This document shows, piece by piece, positions 54,760 through 64,000 of a stretch of 64,000 nt of DNA (the stretch's first letter is position 1; each line of letters starts with the position of its first letter). The notes beneath the pieces were generated by a model. It made no database searches. It was not told the origin of the DNA and saw only the letters and a program-made list of their open reading frames with translations. The stretch spans positions 1 through 64,000 of the forward strand of contig NZ_JACDIS010000002.1 in the NCBI RefSeq assembly GCF_013839525.1, given 5' to 3'. This stretch comes from Chthonobacter rhizosphaerae. GTDB lineage: Bacteria > Pseudomonadota > Alphaproteobacteria > Rhizobiales > Pleomorphomonadaceae. The position numbers and the translations under genes were made by a program.

Positions 54760-56127
54760 ATGAGCGCCACCGTCCGTTTCGCCCCGTCTCCCACCGGCTA
54801 CATCCACATCGGCAACGCCCGCACGGCGCTGTTCAACTGGCTGTTGGCGCGCCGCGCCGGCGGGCGCTTCATCCTGCGCCTCGACGACACCGACCGCGCC
54901 CGCTCCACCGACGCCTTCGCGGCCGCGATAGCGGAGGACCTCGCCTGGCTCGGCGTGCGGCCCGACCAGGTGGTCCGCCAGTCCGACCGGTTCGGTCGCT
55001 ACGACGCCGTCAAGGCCGACCTCGTCACCAAGGGCCTTCTCTACCCGGCCTACGAGACTGCCGAGGAGCTGGAGTACGGCCGCCGCCGCCGCCGCGCCCG
55101 GGGCCTGCCGCCCGTCTACGACCGCGCCGCCCTCCGGCTCACCGCCGACGACCGGGCGCGCCTGGAGGCCGAGGGCCGGCAGCCGCACTGGCGCTTCCTG
55201 CTGCCGAATTTCGCCGCCGACCCGTTCCAGCCCGAGCGCCGCGAAGTCCACTGGGACGACCTCTGCCGCGGCCCGCAGACCGTCGACCTCGGCTCCCTGT
55301 CCGATCCGGTGCTGATCCGCGCGGACGGCACCTATCTCTACACGCTGCCCTCGGTCATCGACGACTTGGACCTCGGCGTGACGCACGTGATCCGCGGCGA
55401 GGACCACGTCACCAACACCGGCGTCCAGATCGCCATCTTCGAGGCGCTCGGCGGCCCGGTGCCGGCCTTCGGCCACCACAATCTCCTCACCGACGCGAGC
55501 GGCGAGGGCCTCTCCAAGCGCACCGGCGCCCTGTCGCTCCGCTCCCTCCGCGAGAAGGGCCTGGAGCCCGAGGCCGTGGCGGCCCTCGCCGTCGGCATCG
55601 GCACCAGCCACGCGGTGGAGCCGGTCGCCTCGCTCGACGACCTCGCCGCCGGGTTCGACCCCGCCGCCGCGTCCAGGTCCGCCGCGCGGTTCGATCCGGC
55701 CGATCTCGACCACCTCAACGCCCGCACCGTCCACGCGCTGCCGTTCGAGCGCGCCGCGCCGCGCCTCCAGGCGCTCGGAATCCCGCCGGACCCGGCCTTC
55801 TGGTCCGCCGTCGCCGGCAACTGCGCTACCTTCGCCGAAGCATCGCTCTGGTGGCGCGTGGTGACGGGCGAGGGCCTGACGCCCATCATCGCCGAGGAGG
55901 ACCGCGCCTTTCTCGGCGACGCCGCCCGCCTCCTGCCGCCGGAGCCGTTCGACGCCGACACCTTCCGGGCCTGGACCGGCGCCCTCAAGGACGCCACCGG
56001 CCGGAAGGGCAGGGCGCTCTTCATGCCGCTCCGCCTCGCCCTCACCGGTCTCGACCACGGCCCGGAGATGGCCGCGCTCCTGCCGCTCGTCGGCCGCGCC
56101 GAGACGCTGCGCCGCCTCGCCGCCTGA
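54760..56127 (+). CDS. gltX: Glutamyl-tRNA synthetase (second form)
   Basis: 455 residues. The HIGH motif is [18 protein letters not shown] near residue 13, and the KMSKS motif is [14 protein letters not shown] near residue 250. The tRNA-recognising [26 protein letters not shown] is present. Alphaproteobacteria often carry two GltX; this one belongs to the shorter, tRNA-Gln-charging or GluRS2-like group by its lack of zinc cysteines, although that assignment is tentative. The ATG at 54760 matches family starts; an upstream frame from 54679 does not. Confidence 0.92.
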   Translation: MSATVRFAPSPTGYIHIGNARTALFNWLLARRAGGRFILRLDDTDRARSTDAFAAAIAEDLAWLGVRPDQVVRQSDRFGRYDAVKADLVTKGLLYPAYETAEELEYGRRRRRARGLPPVYDRAALRLTADDRARLEAEGRQPHWRFLLPNFAADPFQPERREVHWDDLCRGPQTVDLGSLSDPVLIRADGTYLYTLPSVIDDLDLGVTHVIRGEDHVTNTGVQIAIFEALGGPVPAFGHHNLLTDASGEGLSKRTGALSLRSLREKGLEPEAVAALAVGIGTSHAVEPVASLDDLAAGFDPAAASRSAARFDPADLDHLNARTVHALPFERAAPRLQALGIPPDPAFWSAVAGNCATFAEASLWWRVVTGEGLTPIIAEEDRAFLGDAARLLPPEPFDADTFRAWTGALKDATGRKGRALFMPLRLALTGLDHGPEMAALLPLVGRAETLRRLAA

Positions 56128-56288
56128 AGCCGGGCGCGGACAGCCGCAGCCGCGCCGGCCCCGGCATCGCCCCGTCGGGCGTCGTCGGTGACCGATCCGG
56201 GATCTTGCGTCTTTCAATCGTCATCGCGACACGCCATCTCTCAGCCGTCGGCAGCGAGCCGATCTCCCGGAGGGACGTGGACACACCC

Positions 56289-56792
56289 ATGATGAAGCGC
56301 ATCGTTGCGGCGGCGGCCGCGCTGGTTCTCACCGCCACCGGCGCCCTGGCGCAGGACCCCGATCTCATCTTCAAGCGCTCGACGGTCTGGAAATTCCTCA
56401 CCCCCGACCACAAGCTCGCCGTCTATGCCATCGACGACCCGCTGGTGGAGGGCGTCTCCTGCCACTTCACGGTGCCCGAGAAGGGCGGCGTGGAAGGCAT
56501 GCTCGGCCTCGCCGAGGAGGTCTCCGACATCTCCCTCGCCTGCCGCCAGATCGGCCCCATCGTGTTCAAGCAGAAGTTCGATCAGGGCGAGGACATGTAT
56601 CGCCAGAGCCGGTCGCTCTTCTTCAAGAAGATGCAGATCGTCCGCGGCTGCGACGTGAGGCGCAACGTGCTGGTCTATCTGGTCTACTCGGACAAGCTGA
56701 TCGAAGGCAGCCCGAAGAACTCCACGTCCTCCGTTCCCATCATGCCCTGGAACGGCGGCGAAGCGCCGAAATGCGCGGAGTGGCTGGACTGA
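56289..56792 (+). CDS. CreA family exported protein
   Basis: 167 residues. A signal peptide (AAAAALVLTATGALAQ) is followed by the CreA domain with STVWKFLTPDHKLAVYAIDDPLVEGVSCHFT, LAEEVSDISLACRQIGPI and KMQIVRGCDVRRNVLVYLVYSDKLIEGSPKNSTSSV. Conserved cysteines may form disulphides. CreA's function is unknown; it is periplasmic. The ATG at 56289 follows CCCGGAGGGACGTGG. An immediately following ATG is equally possible. Confidence 0.88.
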   Translation: MMKRIVAAAAALVLTATGALAQDPDLIFKRSTVWKFLTPDHKLAVYAIDDPLVEGVSCHFTVPEKGGVEGMLGLAEEVSDISLACRQIGPIVFKQKFDQGEDMYRQSRSLFFKKMQIVRGCDVRRNVLVYLVYSDKLIEGSPKNSTSSVPIMPWNGGEAPKCAEWLD

Positions 56793-56879
56793 GACGAGGG
56801 GGAGGGCGGATCGGAGCCGGTCGGCCGACGGTGGCGGGCCTGTCCGTCCCGGTGATCCGCCACCCTTCTTCCCCCCGGA

Positions 56880-56907
56880 CGTCACCCCGGCGAAAGCCGG
56901 GGCCCGA
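56880..56907 (+). repeat. REP-like palindrome, copy 3
   Basis: CCCCGGC (56885-56891), GAAA loop, GCCGGGG (56896-56902), preceded by CGTCA. It differs from copies 1, 2 and 4 by a compensating change in the stem (T-A to C-G), which shows the pairing is preserved. Confidence 0.8.
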
Positions 56908-56955
56908 CCGTCACCCCTATGATCCGCACCGGCGGGCCTTCCCCGACCTCCGTTC

Positions 56956-56982
56956 GGATCCCGGCTTTCGCCGGGATGACGG
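56956..56982 (-). repeat. REP-like palindrome, copy 4 (inverted)
   Basis: Stem 56958-56965 with 56970-56977 and a TTTC loop (GAAA on the minus strand). It faces copy 3 across 48 bp, as copies 1 and 2 face each other. Confidence 0.85.
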
Positions 56983-57053
56983 AGCGGAAGGGGAACCCGG
57001 CATCCGCCGGGAGAATGGCCGAGGGTGCGTCCGACCACCCCGCCCTCTTTCCC

Positions 57054-57929
57054 TCAGGTCTGACGGATCCCGATCACCGAGAACCGCAGGCGGCTGGACA
57101 CCCAGTCGATCAGCGACACCGCCGCCAGCACCAGGATGATGATGAACGACACGTGCTGGTACTCCAGCGTCCGGATCTGCTCGTAGAGGTGCAGGCCGAT
57201 GCCGCCGGCGCCCACGATGCCGATGATGGTGGCCGAGCGGGTGTTGCTCTCGATGTAGTAGAGCACCTGGCTGGCGAACAGCGGCAGCACCTGGGGCAAC
57301 AGGCCGAAGCGCACCTGGTGCAGATCGCTGCCGCCCGTCGACTTGATGCCCTCGGAGGCCTTGGCGTCCGCCGCCTCCACCGCTTCGGAGAACAGCTTGC
57401 CGAACGTCCCGAAGTCCGACGTCATGATGGCGAGCACGCCCGCGAACGGCCCGAGGCCCACCACGTTCACCCAGATCAGCGCCCAGATCAGCGCGTCCAC
57501 GCTGCGGATGGTGTCGAGGCTCCGGCGCATCAGGAAGCGCAGGATCCAGCTCGGCACCACGTTGCGGGCCGCCAGGAAGCCGAACGGCAGCGCCAGGATG
57601 GCCGCCAGCACCGTGCCGAGGATCGCGATCGCCACCGTCTCGGCCAGCGCGCCCAGGTAGACGAGCGCCTTGGACCAGCTGCCGGGATCCGGCGGGATCA
57701 TGTAGACGACGAACTTCCCGAGCTCGCCGAGGCCGAGGAAGACCCGCGTCCACGACGTTTCCAGCATGGTCAGGCCGAGGGCGAACAGCCCCACGAGCAG
57801 GCCGATCCCGCCGATGGTGAGCGCGCGGCGCTTCAGGTCCACCCGGAACACGTCCGGATAGGCGGCGCGCAGGCGTGGCGCCTCCTGGGCCGCGATGGCC
57901 GAGAGGGTGCGGAGCGTGGTGGCGGTCAT
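57054..57929 (-). CDS. phnE: Phosphonate ABC transporter permease PhnE (second)
   Basis: 291 residues with about six transmembrane helices and the binding-protein-dependent permease fold. The typical Gly-rich EAA-loop region is GIVGAGGIGLHLYEQIRTLEYQHVSFIIILVLAAVSLIDWVSSRLR. SIRSVDALIWALIWVNVVGLGPFAG is also characteristic of PhnE. It starts within the end of the first phnE (ATGA overlap at 57926-57929), so they are coupled. The pair of permeases presumably forms the heterodimeric channel for PhnC-PhnD. Confidence 0.93.
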   Translation of the reverse strand: MTATTLRTLSAIAAQEAPRLRAAYPDVFRVDLKRRALTIGGIGLLVGLFALGLTMLETSWTRVFLGLGELGKFVVYMIPPDPGSWSKALVYLGALAETVAIAILGTVLAAILALPFGFLAARNVVPSWILRFLMRRSLDTIRSVDALIWALIWVNVVGLGPFAGVLAIMTSDFGTFGKLFSEAVEAADAKASEGIKSTGGSDLHQVRFGLLPQVLPLFASQVLYYIESNTRSATIIGIVGAGGIGLHLYEQIRTLEYQHVSFIIILVLAAVSLIDWVSSRLRFSVIGIRQT

Positions 57930-58804
57930 CGATGGGCCTCCCGGCCGATGAGGGCGTGGCGGGCACGCTCGGTGACCATGTCGATCACGAACACGGTGGC
58001 GATGATGAGGAGCAGGATGGCGCTGACGTCCGAGTAGTAGAACTTGCGCACCGACTCCAGGAGGTCCTGGCCGATGCCGCCGGCGCCGACGAAGCCCATG
58101 ATGGCGGCGCCGCGCACGTTGATCTCGAAGCGCAGCAGGGCGTAGCTGAGGAAGTTGGACAGCACCTGGGGCACCACCGCGAAGCGGATCACCTGCACCC
58201 GGTTGCCGCCGCTCGCCAGGATGCCGTCCACCGGCTTCATGTCGATGTTCTCCACCACCTCGGAGAACAGCTTGCCGAGCGCGCCCGTGGTGTGGATCGC
58301 GATGGCGAGCACGCCGGGCAGGGGGCCGAGGCCGAACGCGACCACGAAGATCAGCGCGAACACGATCTCCGGCACGGTGCGGCAGAACTCCAGGAAGCGG
58401 CGGACGATCGCCATCTCCCAGGCGGATCGGGTCAGGTTGCGGGCCGCCGGGAAGCATAGCAGGAAGCCGAGCACCGCGCCCACGATGGTGCCCACGTAGG
58501 CGATCATCAAAGTTTCGGCCAGAAGCTTCAGCCAGTGGTTGAGGCCCCAGAACCATTCGCCGATGTCCGTGGTCACCAGGGCGCCGCTGTCCAGGTGGGC
58601 CAGGCGCTCGAAATAGCTCGTGAAGTTGCCGAACTTGGCCACCAGCTTGCCGATGTTCACCTCGGCCACGATGGCGGAGCCGACCATGACGGCGAGGAAG
58701 ATGGCGATGCCGAGGAGCGTCCGGTTCCGCCGCGCCGCGCTCGCGCTGGCGTAGGCGGCTTTCAGCGCGTCCAGGCGCTCCGGATTGGGCGTGACGGTGG
58801 ACAA
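57926..58804 (-). CDS. phnE: Phosphonate ABC transporter permease PhnE (first)
   Basis: 292 residues with about six transmembrane helices. It contains CRTVPEIVFALIFVVAFGLGPLPGVLAIAIHTTGALGKLFSEVVENID, the PhnE signature, and GFVGAGGIGQDLLESVRKFYY. It starts with TTG at 58804, with GGGAGAGGCCC upstream as a good ribosome binding site. An intrinsic-type hairpin lies in the gap to phnD upstream, suggesting lower expression than phnD. Confidence 0.92.
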   Translation of the reverse strand: MSTVTPNPERLDALKAAYASASAARRNRTLLGIAIFLAVMVGSAIVAEVNIGKLVAKFGNFTSYFERLAHLDSGALVTTDIGEWFWGLNHWLKLLAETLMIAYVGTIVGAVLGFLLCFPAARNLTRSAWEMAIVRRFLEFCRTVPEIVFALIFVVAFGLGPLPGVLAIAIHTTGALGKLFSEVVENIDMKPVDGILASGGNRVQVIRFAVVPQVLSNFLSYALLRFEINVRGAAIMGFVGAGGIGQDLLESVRKFYYSDVSAILLLIIATVFVIDMVTERARHALIGREAHR

Positions 58805-58845
58805 GGGCCTCTCCCGACCTCAAGACGCGCGGACAAGGCCGCAAG

Positions 58846-58883
58846 AAAAAGCCGGCCGGTCCCCTGCAGGAGGCCCGGCCGGC
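58846..58883 (-). terminator. Terminator-like hairpin between phnD and phnE
   Basis: On the minus strand GCCGGCCGG (58883-58875) pairs with CCGGCCGGC (58859-58851) over a 15-base loop and is followed by TTTTT (58850-58846). It lies 17 bp after the phnD stop. It should reduce transcription into the permease genes, so binding protein is made in excess, as is common for ABC importers. Confidence 0.8.
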
Positions 58884-58900
58884 GCTGTCGTGTCAGGCGA

Positions 58901-59815
58901 TCAGGACGCCTTCTTCTTCTTCAGGGCGTCGACGAACTTGTTCAGCTCGATGATGGTGTCGTAGCGGCTGTTGTCGTTCTCGGCCCACGGCTCGTTCTTG
59001 CCGTCGGAGATGCGGTCGAACGCCTCCTTGGCCTTGACCGGCGATTCCAGGAAGGCGGCCTTGATGGCGGTCTTCATGTCGGCCGGCAGGTCGGCCAGGT
59101 AGGCGACCGGCGAGTTCACGATCATCGGCGACTTGTAGATGACGCGGTAGTCCTCGGCCTTGACCATGCCCTTGGTGGCCATGCGCAGGAGGTTGCTGTC
59201 GTCCTCGGCGTTCCACCAGTTGGCGGCCACGTCCACGGTGCCCTGCTGCAGCGCCGTCACGGCGTTCTCATGGCTGCCCGCATAGACGACCTTGGAGAAG
59301 AAGGTCTCCGGGTCGATGCCCATCTTGTCCATCTCGAAGCGCGGCACGTTGTTGCCCGAGGTGGAGTTCGGGTCGACGAGGCCGAGGTTCTTGCCCTTCA
59401 GGTCCTCGATCTTCTGGTAGGGGCTCTCGGCCTTCACGTAGAACACCGAGTAGTAGCCCTGCACGCCGCCCTTGGAGACTTCCATGGCGAAGGCTTCGGT
59501 GTTGACGCCGGTCATCAGGGCGCGGGCGAAGGCGGACGGGCCGTAGTAGGCCACGTGGATCTCGCCCGAACGCTGGCCCTCGATCACGGCCGCGTAGTCC
59601 TGGGCGATGCGCAGCGTCACCTTCACGCCGAGTTCCTTGGACAGGTAGTCCACGTAGGGACCCCAGCGCTCGGTCACGCCCGAGGCGTTTTCCGCCGGGA
59701 CGATGGCGAAGGTGATCTCCGGGTATTCGGTCTTCCAGTCGGCGGCGACGGCCGGGGCGGAAGCGAGGGTGGCGGCCGCGAGGGCGGCGCCGAGCACGGT
59801 GCGGCGGGTCAGCAT
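58901..59815 (-). CDS. phnD: Phosphonate/phosphate ABC transporter substrate-binding protein
   Basis: 304 residues. A Tat- or Sec-like signal (MLTRRTVLGAALAAATLA with a twin-Arg) precedes the PhnD domain: TFAIVPAENASGVTERWGPYVDYLSKELGV, the segment GEIHVAYYGPSAFARA, VDPNSTSGNNVPRFEM, and NWWNAEDDSNLLRM. It binds phosphonates, phosphate or phosphite in the periplasm. The ligand cannot be told from the sequence. The ATG at 59815 begins the signal. It is 84 bp after phnC. Confidence 0.93.
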   Translation of the reverse strand: MLTRRTVLGAALAAATLASAPAVAADWKTEYPEITFAIVPAENASGVTERWGPYVDYLSKELGVKVTLRIAQDYAAVIEGQRSGEIHVAYYGPSAFARALMTGVNTEAFAMEVSKGGVQGYYSVFYVKAESPYQKIEDLKGKNLGLVDPNSTSGNNVPRFEMDKMGIDPETFFSKVVYAGSHENAVTALQQGTVDVAANWWNAEDDSNLLRMATKGMVKAEDYRVIYKSPMIVNSPVAYLADLPADMKTAIKAAFLESPVKAKEAFDRISDGKNEPWAENDNSRYDTIIELNKFVDALKKKKAS

Positions 59816-59899
59816 GTGACGGTCTCCTGGTCGGGACGAGGTGTTCTTGCTTGGTCGTTGATGCGGCCGCCCGGCGGACTGCCGGGCCGCCCGCATGGG

Positions 59900-60697
59900 T
59901 CAGGCCGAGGCGGCCATTCGGGTCCCGGCGCCCATCTCGTGGGCGTCCTCCATCACGTCCCCGGCCTCCAGGCCGTAGAGGTCGCGCGCCACGTGGTCGG
60001 TCAGGTCGAAGCCGCGGCCCTGGAAGACCACGCGGCCGTCGGCCATGCCGACCAGCCGGTCGCAATAGGCGCGGGCGAGGTCGAGCGAGTGCAGGTTGCA
60101 CAGGATGGTGATGCCGAGTTCCTTGTTGATCCGCTGGAGCGAGTCCATCACCACCTTGGTGTTGCGCGGGTCGAGCGAGGCGATCGGCTCGTCGGCGAGC
60201 AGGATCTTGGGCTCCTGGACCAGCGCGCGGGCGATCGCCACGCGCTGCTGCTGGCCGCCCGACAGGCTGTCGGCGCGCTGGGCGGCGAACGGCGCCATGT
60301 CCAGCATGTCGAGCGCCGCCAGCGCCCGCGCCTTGTCGTCGTCGCCCCAGAGTCGCAGCACCGACCGCCCGGTCGACACCTTGGCGAGGCGGCCGGTCAG
60401 CACGTTGGTCAGCACGTCCAGGCGGCCGACCAGGTTGAACTGCTGGAAGATCATGGCGCAGTCGGCGCGCCAGTGGCGCAGCGCCTGGCCGGAGAGGGCG
60501 GTCACGTCCACGCCGTCGCACACGATCCGGCCCTCGCTCGGGTCGACGAGCCGGTTGATCAGCCTGAGCAGCGTGGACTTGCCGGCGCCCGAACGGCCGA
60601 TCACGCCCACGAAGGCGCCCGGTTCGATCTCCAGAGACACGTTGCTCACGGCGGCCTTGGTGCCGAAGCGGCGTGTCAGTCCTTCGATGGCGAGCAT
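59900..60697 (-). CDS. phnC: Phosphonate ABC transporter ATP-binding protein
   Basis: 265 residues. Walker A is [15 protein letters not shown] near residue 36, the signature is [15 protein letters not shown] near 145, and Walker B is [16 protein letters not shown] near 165. [14 protein letters not shown] and other details match PhnC. The C-terminus is slightly extended (GTRMAASA). First gene of phnC-phnD-phnE-phnE. The ATG at 60697 sits 76 bp from a PhoB-like box. No C-P lyase or phosphite dehydrogenase genes follow. Confidence 0.93.
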   Translation of the reverse strand: MLAIEGLTRRFGTKAAVSNVSLEIEPGAFVGVIGRSGAGKSTLLRLINRLVDPSEGRIVCDGVDVTALSGQALRHWRADCAMIFQQFNLVGRLDVLTNVLTGRLAKVSTGRSVLRLWGDDDKARALAALDMLDMAPFAAQRADSLSGGQQQRVAIARALVQEPKILLADEPIASLDPRNTKVVMDSLQRINKELGITILCNLHSLDLARAYCDRLVGMADGRVVFQGRGFDLTDHVARDLYGLEAGDVMEDAHEMGAGTRMAASA

Positions 60698-60772
60698 GCG
60701 CGGTCTCCCGATGCCTTGATCAGCTTCGAGACCAGTCCTATCGACGGCCGTTGACGGTCCAACGAAGGTTCG

Positions 60773-60790
60773 ATGTCAGTTCTGTTACAA
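60773..60790 (-). promoter_or_regulatory. PhoB-like box upstream of phnC
   Basis: On the minus strand TTGTAAC-AGAA-CTGACAT gives two heptamers spaced by four bases, the geometry of a Pho box (consensus CTGTCAT-N4-CTGTCAT). The second half matches six of seven, the first only four of seven. It is 76 bp before the phnC start, which is a normal position. Phosphate-starvation control of phn transporters is well established in rhizobia. Confidence 0.45.
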
Positions 60791-60891
60791 ACGTCTAGAT
60801 GTGCCGACGGCTCTACCGGACGCCTCCGCGCCGCCCGGTTTCGGGCCGGTCCGCCTTGACGTCCGACCCGCCGTCGCGCATAGACATCGGC

Positions 60892-60954
60892 ATGACGACG
60901 GACACGCGCGACCGCGCCCGCACGATGATCGCTCTTTGCATCATTTGTGGCTGA
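60892..60954 (+). CDS. Possible Cys-containing leader peptide before cysS
   Basis: A 20-codon frame ATG...TGA encodes MTTDTRDRARTMIALCIICG, with Cys16 (TGC) and Cys19 (TGT) near the end. It lies 134 bp before cysS, whose product charges tRNA-Cys. Short upstream frames rich in the cognate amino acid often regulate synthetase or biosynthesis genes. Only a weak ribosome binding site (ATCGG) precedes it, and no clear terminator hairpin follows. A GGCCGCGGCC palindrome lies at about 60967. It is a candidate only. Confidence 0.35.
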   Translation: MTTDTRDRARTMIALCIICG

Positions 60955-61088
60955 GCTGAAGAAGCTGGCCGCGGCCGTCCCCGTCTGACCCTCACCAGAT
61001 CGAACGGATGACTGCTTCCGCCAGCCGGTGGAACGGCCGGCCGCGCGCGCGTCCGGCGCCGACGACGATGGGGAAGGGGATCTGTGCC

Positions 61089-62495
61089 GTGAGCCTGAAG
61101 CTCTACAACACGCTGACCCGCACGAAGGAGGCCTTCGAGCCGATCGATCCCGCTCACGTGCGCATGTACGTGTGCGGCCCGACGGTCTACGACTTCGCCC
61201 ACATCGGCAACGCCCGCCCGGTGATCGTGTTTGACGTGCTGTTCCGGCTGCTCCGCCATATCTACGGCGCCGATCACGTCACCTATGTCCGCAACATCAC
61301 CGACGTGGACGACAAGATCAACGCGCGCGCCATGCGCGACTTCCCGGGCGTTCCGCCGGTGGAGGCGATCCGCACCCTCACCGAGACCACCTACGGCCAG
61401 TTCCAGGCCGACGTGGCCGCCCTCGGCTGCCTGGAGCCCAGCGAAACGCCGCGCGCCACCGAGCACGTGGAGACCATGGTCGCCCTCATCGAGCGGCTGA
61501 TCGCGCGCGGCTACGCCTACGAGGCGGAGGGACACGCGCTCTTCCACGTGCCCGCCATGCCGGCCTACGGGGCGCTCGCCCGCCGCTCCCTCGACGACAT
61601 GATCGCCGGCGCCCGCGTGGACGTCGCGCCCTACAAGCGCGATCCCATGGACTTCGTGCTCTGGAAGCCCTCGTCCGCCGACGAGCCCGGCTGGCCGAGC
61701 CCGTGGGGCAGGGGCCGTCCCGGTTGGCACATCGAGTGCTCGGCCATGTCGCTCGCCACCCTGATCGAGCCGTTCGGCGGCGGCTTCGCCTGCGACGATC
61801 CGCTGAAGAACACGTTCGACATCCACGGCGGCGGCATCGACCTCGTCTTCCCGCACCATGAGAACGAGATCGCCCAGACCTGCTGCGCCCTCGGCACGCC
61901 CCAGATGGCGCGCGTCTGGATGCACAACGGCTTCCTTCAGGTGGAAGGCGAGAAGATGTCGAAAAGCCTCGGCAACTTCGTGACGATCCACGAGCTGCTT
62001 GCCGACTGGCCCGGCGAGGTGCTGCGCTTCAACATGCTGAAGACGCACTACCGCCAGCCGATCGACTGGACGGTGAGGGGCATGGAGGAGAGCTGGCGCG
62101 TGCTCGACGACTGGTACGCCGCGACGGCGGATGCCGGGCCTGGGACGGTTGCCCCGACCGTTGTCGAGGCGCTGTCCGATGATCTGAACACCCCGAAGGC
62201 GGTCGCGGAGTTGCATGGCCTGAGGTCGGATCCGGCCGCGCTCGCGGGCGCGCTCCGTCTCCTCGGCTTCCTGGCCGATACTCCGGCCGAATGGGCTGCT
62301 CGTCGCCCGGCCGCCTCGGTGGATGCGGCTGCCGTCGAGAGGCTCATCCAGGCCCGCCTCGCCGCCCGCAAAGCCAGGAACTTCGCCGAGGGCGACCGCA
62401 TCCGCGACGAGCTCGCCGCCATGGGCGTGAGCCTCAAGGACGGCAAGGACTCCGCCACCGGCGAGCCGGTGACCACCTGGGAGGTGAAGCGGTGA
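61089..62495 (+). CDS. cysS: Cysteinyl-tRNA synthetase
   Basis: 468 residues. Zinc and ATP motifs are present: [19 protein letters not shown] (HIGH-type HIGN), [20 protein letters not shown] and the KMSKS loop [14 protein letters not shown]. The length is normal. The GTG at 61089 follows GGGGAAGGGGATCT and yields [18 protein letters not shown], matching the family start. The ATG at 61068 and upstream frame to 61008 are not conserved. Its stop overlaps the next start by one base (TGATG). Confidence 0.95.
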   Translation: MSLKLYNTLTRTKEAFEPIDPAHVRMYVCGPTVYDFAHIGNARPVIVFDVLFRLLRHIYGADHVTYVRNITDVDDKINARAMRDFPGVPPVEAIRTLTETTYGQFQADVAALGCLEPSETPRATEHVETMVALIERLIARGYAYEAEGHALFHVPAMPAYGALARRSLDDMIAGARVDVAPYKRDPMDFVLWKPSSADEPGWPSPWGRGRPGWHIECSAMSLATLIEPFGGGFACDDPLKNTFDIHGGGIDLVFPHHENEIAQTCCALGTPQMARVWMHNGFLQVEGEKMSKSLGNFVTIHELLADWPGEVLRFNMLKTHYRQPIDWTVRGMEESWRVLDDWYAATADAGPGTVAPTVVEALSDDLNTPKAVAELHGLRSDPAALAGALRLLGFLADTPAEWAARRPAASVDAAAVERLIQARLAARKARNFAEGDRIRDELAAMGVSLKDGKDSATGEPVTTWEVKR

Positions 62496-62883
62496 TGTCC
62501 AGAACCGCGACCTACGATCTGACGCGTCTCGCGCAGCCGCCCTCCGACGCGGCGGCGAGCGACGCGCTCGGCCGGGTCGCGGACGCCCTCGTCGAACGGT
62601 ACGGGCCGACCCTCGTCGAGACGGTCCTGTTCGGCAGCCGGGCCCGCGGCGATCACCGCCCGGAGAGCGACGCGGATGTCGCGGTCGTGCTTGCCGGCGG
62701 ACCGTGGGAGCCGTGGCAGGAGAAGATCGCGCTCCTGCCGCTCACCGAGGAGATCCTCGACCGGTGGGGCCTCTACGTCCAGTTCTGGATCGTCAGCGCC
62801 GAGGACTGGCGCGACCCCGACGGCGCGTCCGCCCCGTCGCTCGTCCGGGCCATCCGCCGGGACGCCCGCCCGCTGCGTGCGCC

Positions 62884-62887
<4 letters not shown>
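62495..62887 (+). CDS. MNT-type nucleotidyltransferase (likely antitoxin)
   Basis: 130 residues. The core motif is GSRARGDHRPESDADVAVV (near residue 48), the GSxxRG...DxD pattern of minimal nucleotidyltransferases. Paired MNT-HEPN genes often form a toxin-antitoxin system in which the MNT protein modifies and silences the HEPN toxin. It starts within the cysS stop (TGATG) and overlaps the HEPN gene by four bases. It could also be a kanamycin nucleotidyltransferase-like enzyme, but size and context favour MNT. Confidence 0.85.

Positions 62888-64000
<1,113 letters not shown>

Larger units (their letters stand above)
56793..57053. other. Intergenic region with a second REP-like pair
   Basis: 261 bp between creA and the phn operon end, with two inverted REP-like copies (56880-56907 and 56956-56982). 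No gene or T-tract terminator was seen. Confidence 0.6.
60698..61088. other. 391-bp divergent region between phnC and cysS
   Basis: It holds a PhoB-like direct repeat on the phnC side (60773-60790) and a 20-codon mini-ORF with two cysteines on the cysS side (60892-60954). Between them the sequence is moderately GC-rich with TTTGC and TCTAG words. No larger gene was seen. Confidence 0.6.

Noticed and set aside
58535-60754. A 739-codon open frame on the plus strand across the phn genes
   Set aside because: It runs antisense to four clearly recognised phn genes. Its product is His/Gly/Arg-rich low-complexity sequence typical of antisense frames in high-GC genomes.
60813-62216. A 467-codon minus-strand frame opposite cysS
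   Set aside because: cysS is unambiguous on the plus strand. The antisense product is a His/Arg/Gly-rich shadow.

Overview
The window is high-GC bacterial chromosome with very short intergenic gaps. Several things point to an alphaproteobacterium of the Hyphomicrobiales (Rhizobiales) type: the ribosomal protein order, a solitary FliN-like gene beside lipB, DUF1489, DUF1194 and DUF2059 genes, a second rhizobial-type ClpP, a two-step Glu-tRNA synthetase form, and short palindromic repeats typical of that order. No prophage, IS element, CRISPR array or rRNA gene was found. The exact genus cannot be read from the sequence.

Bases 1-15125 hold the end of tuf followed by the S10, spc and alpha ribosomal clusters in canonical order: rpsJ-rplC-rplD-rplW-rplB-rpsS-rplV-rpsC-rplP-rpmC-rpsQ-rplN-rplX-rplE-rpsN-rpsH-rplF-rplR-rpsE-rpmD-rplO-secY-adk, then rpsM-rpsK-rpoA-rplQ. 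A clear sigma70-type promoter sits between adk and rpsM. A textbook intrinsic terminator ends the cluster after rplQ.

Bases 15126-28369 carry a TPR/GT41 glycosyltransferase, a DegP-type protease, rarA, a cytochrome c', an Inh-type lipoprotein, an internally duplicated unknown protein, an AI-2E family permease, a DUF1194 protein, an MltB-type transglycosylase and a biotin-carrying acyl-CoA carboxylase alpha subunit. A possible small RNA lies before the lipoprotein gene.

Bases 28370-45613 hold a REP-like repeat pair, a small Asp/Gly-rich membrane protein gene, lipB, the FliN-like gene under a CtrA-like box, tRNA-Leu(GAG), mgtE, a GH25 lipoprotein and thiM-thiE. They also hold the second ClpP, several conserved unknown proteins, an SDR with an unusual tail, a 120-bp palindromic element, a thioesterase, an EAL phosphodiesterase, tRNA-Val(CAC), gph, rpiA, a DUF2059 gene and gor.

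Bases 45614-64000 hold a cytosolic chemoreceptor with a PilZ domain, DUF1489, class II DAHP synthase, a lone receiver protein, and an NAD synthetase-like protein that appears to have lost both sets of catalytic residues. After these come an MFS carrier, a GT87 membrane glycosyltransferase, gltX, creA, a complete phosphonate/phosphate ABC importer (phnC-phnD-phnE-phnE) behind a PhoB-like box, and a tightly overlapping run cysS-MNT-HEPN-GFA-pip, cut by the window edge.

The most unusual objects are the NadE-derived likely pseudoenzyme (50645-51982), the structured RNA candidate near 20886-21021, the Cys-containing mini-ORF before cysS, the small Asp/Gly protein gene (28706-28873), and a dispersed palindrome whose core supplies the stop codon of the AI-2E permease gene.
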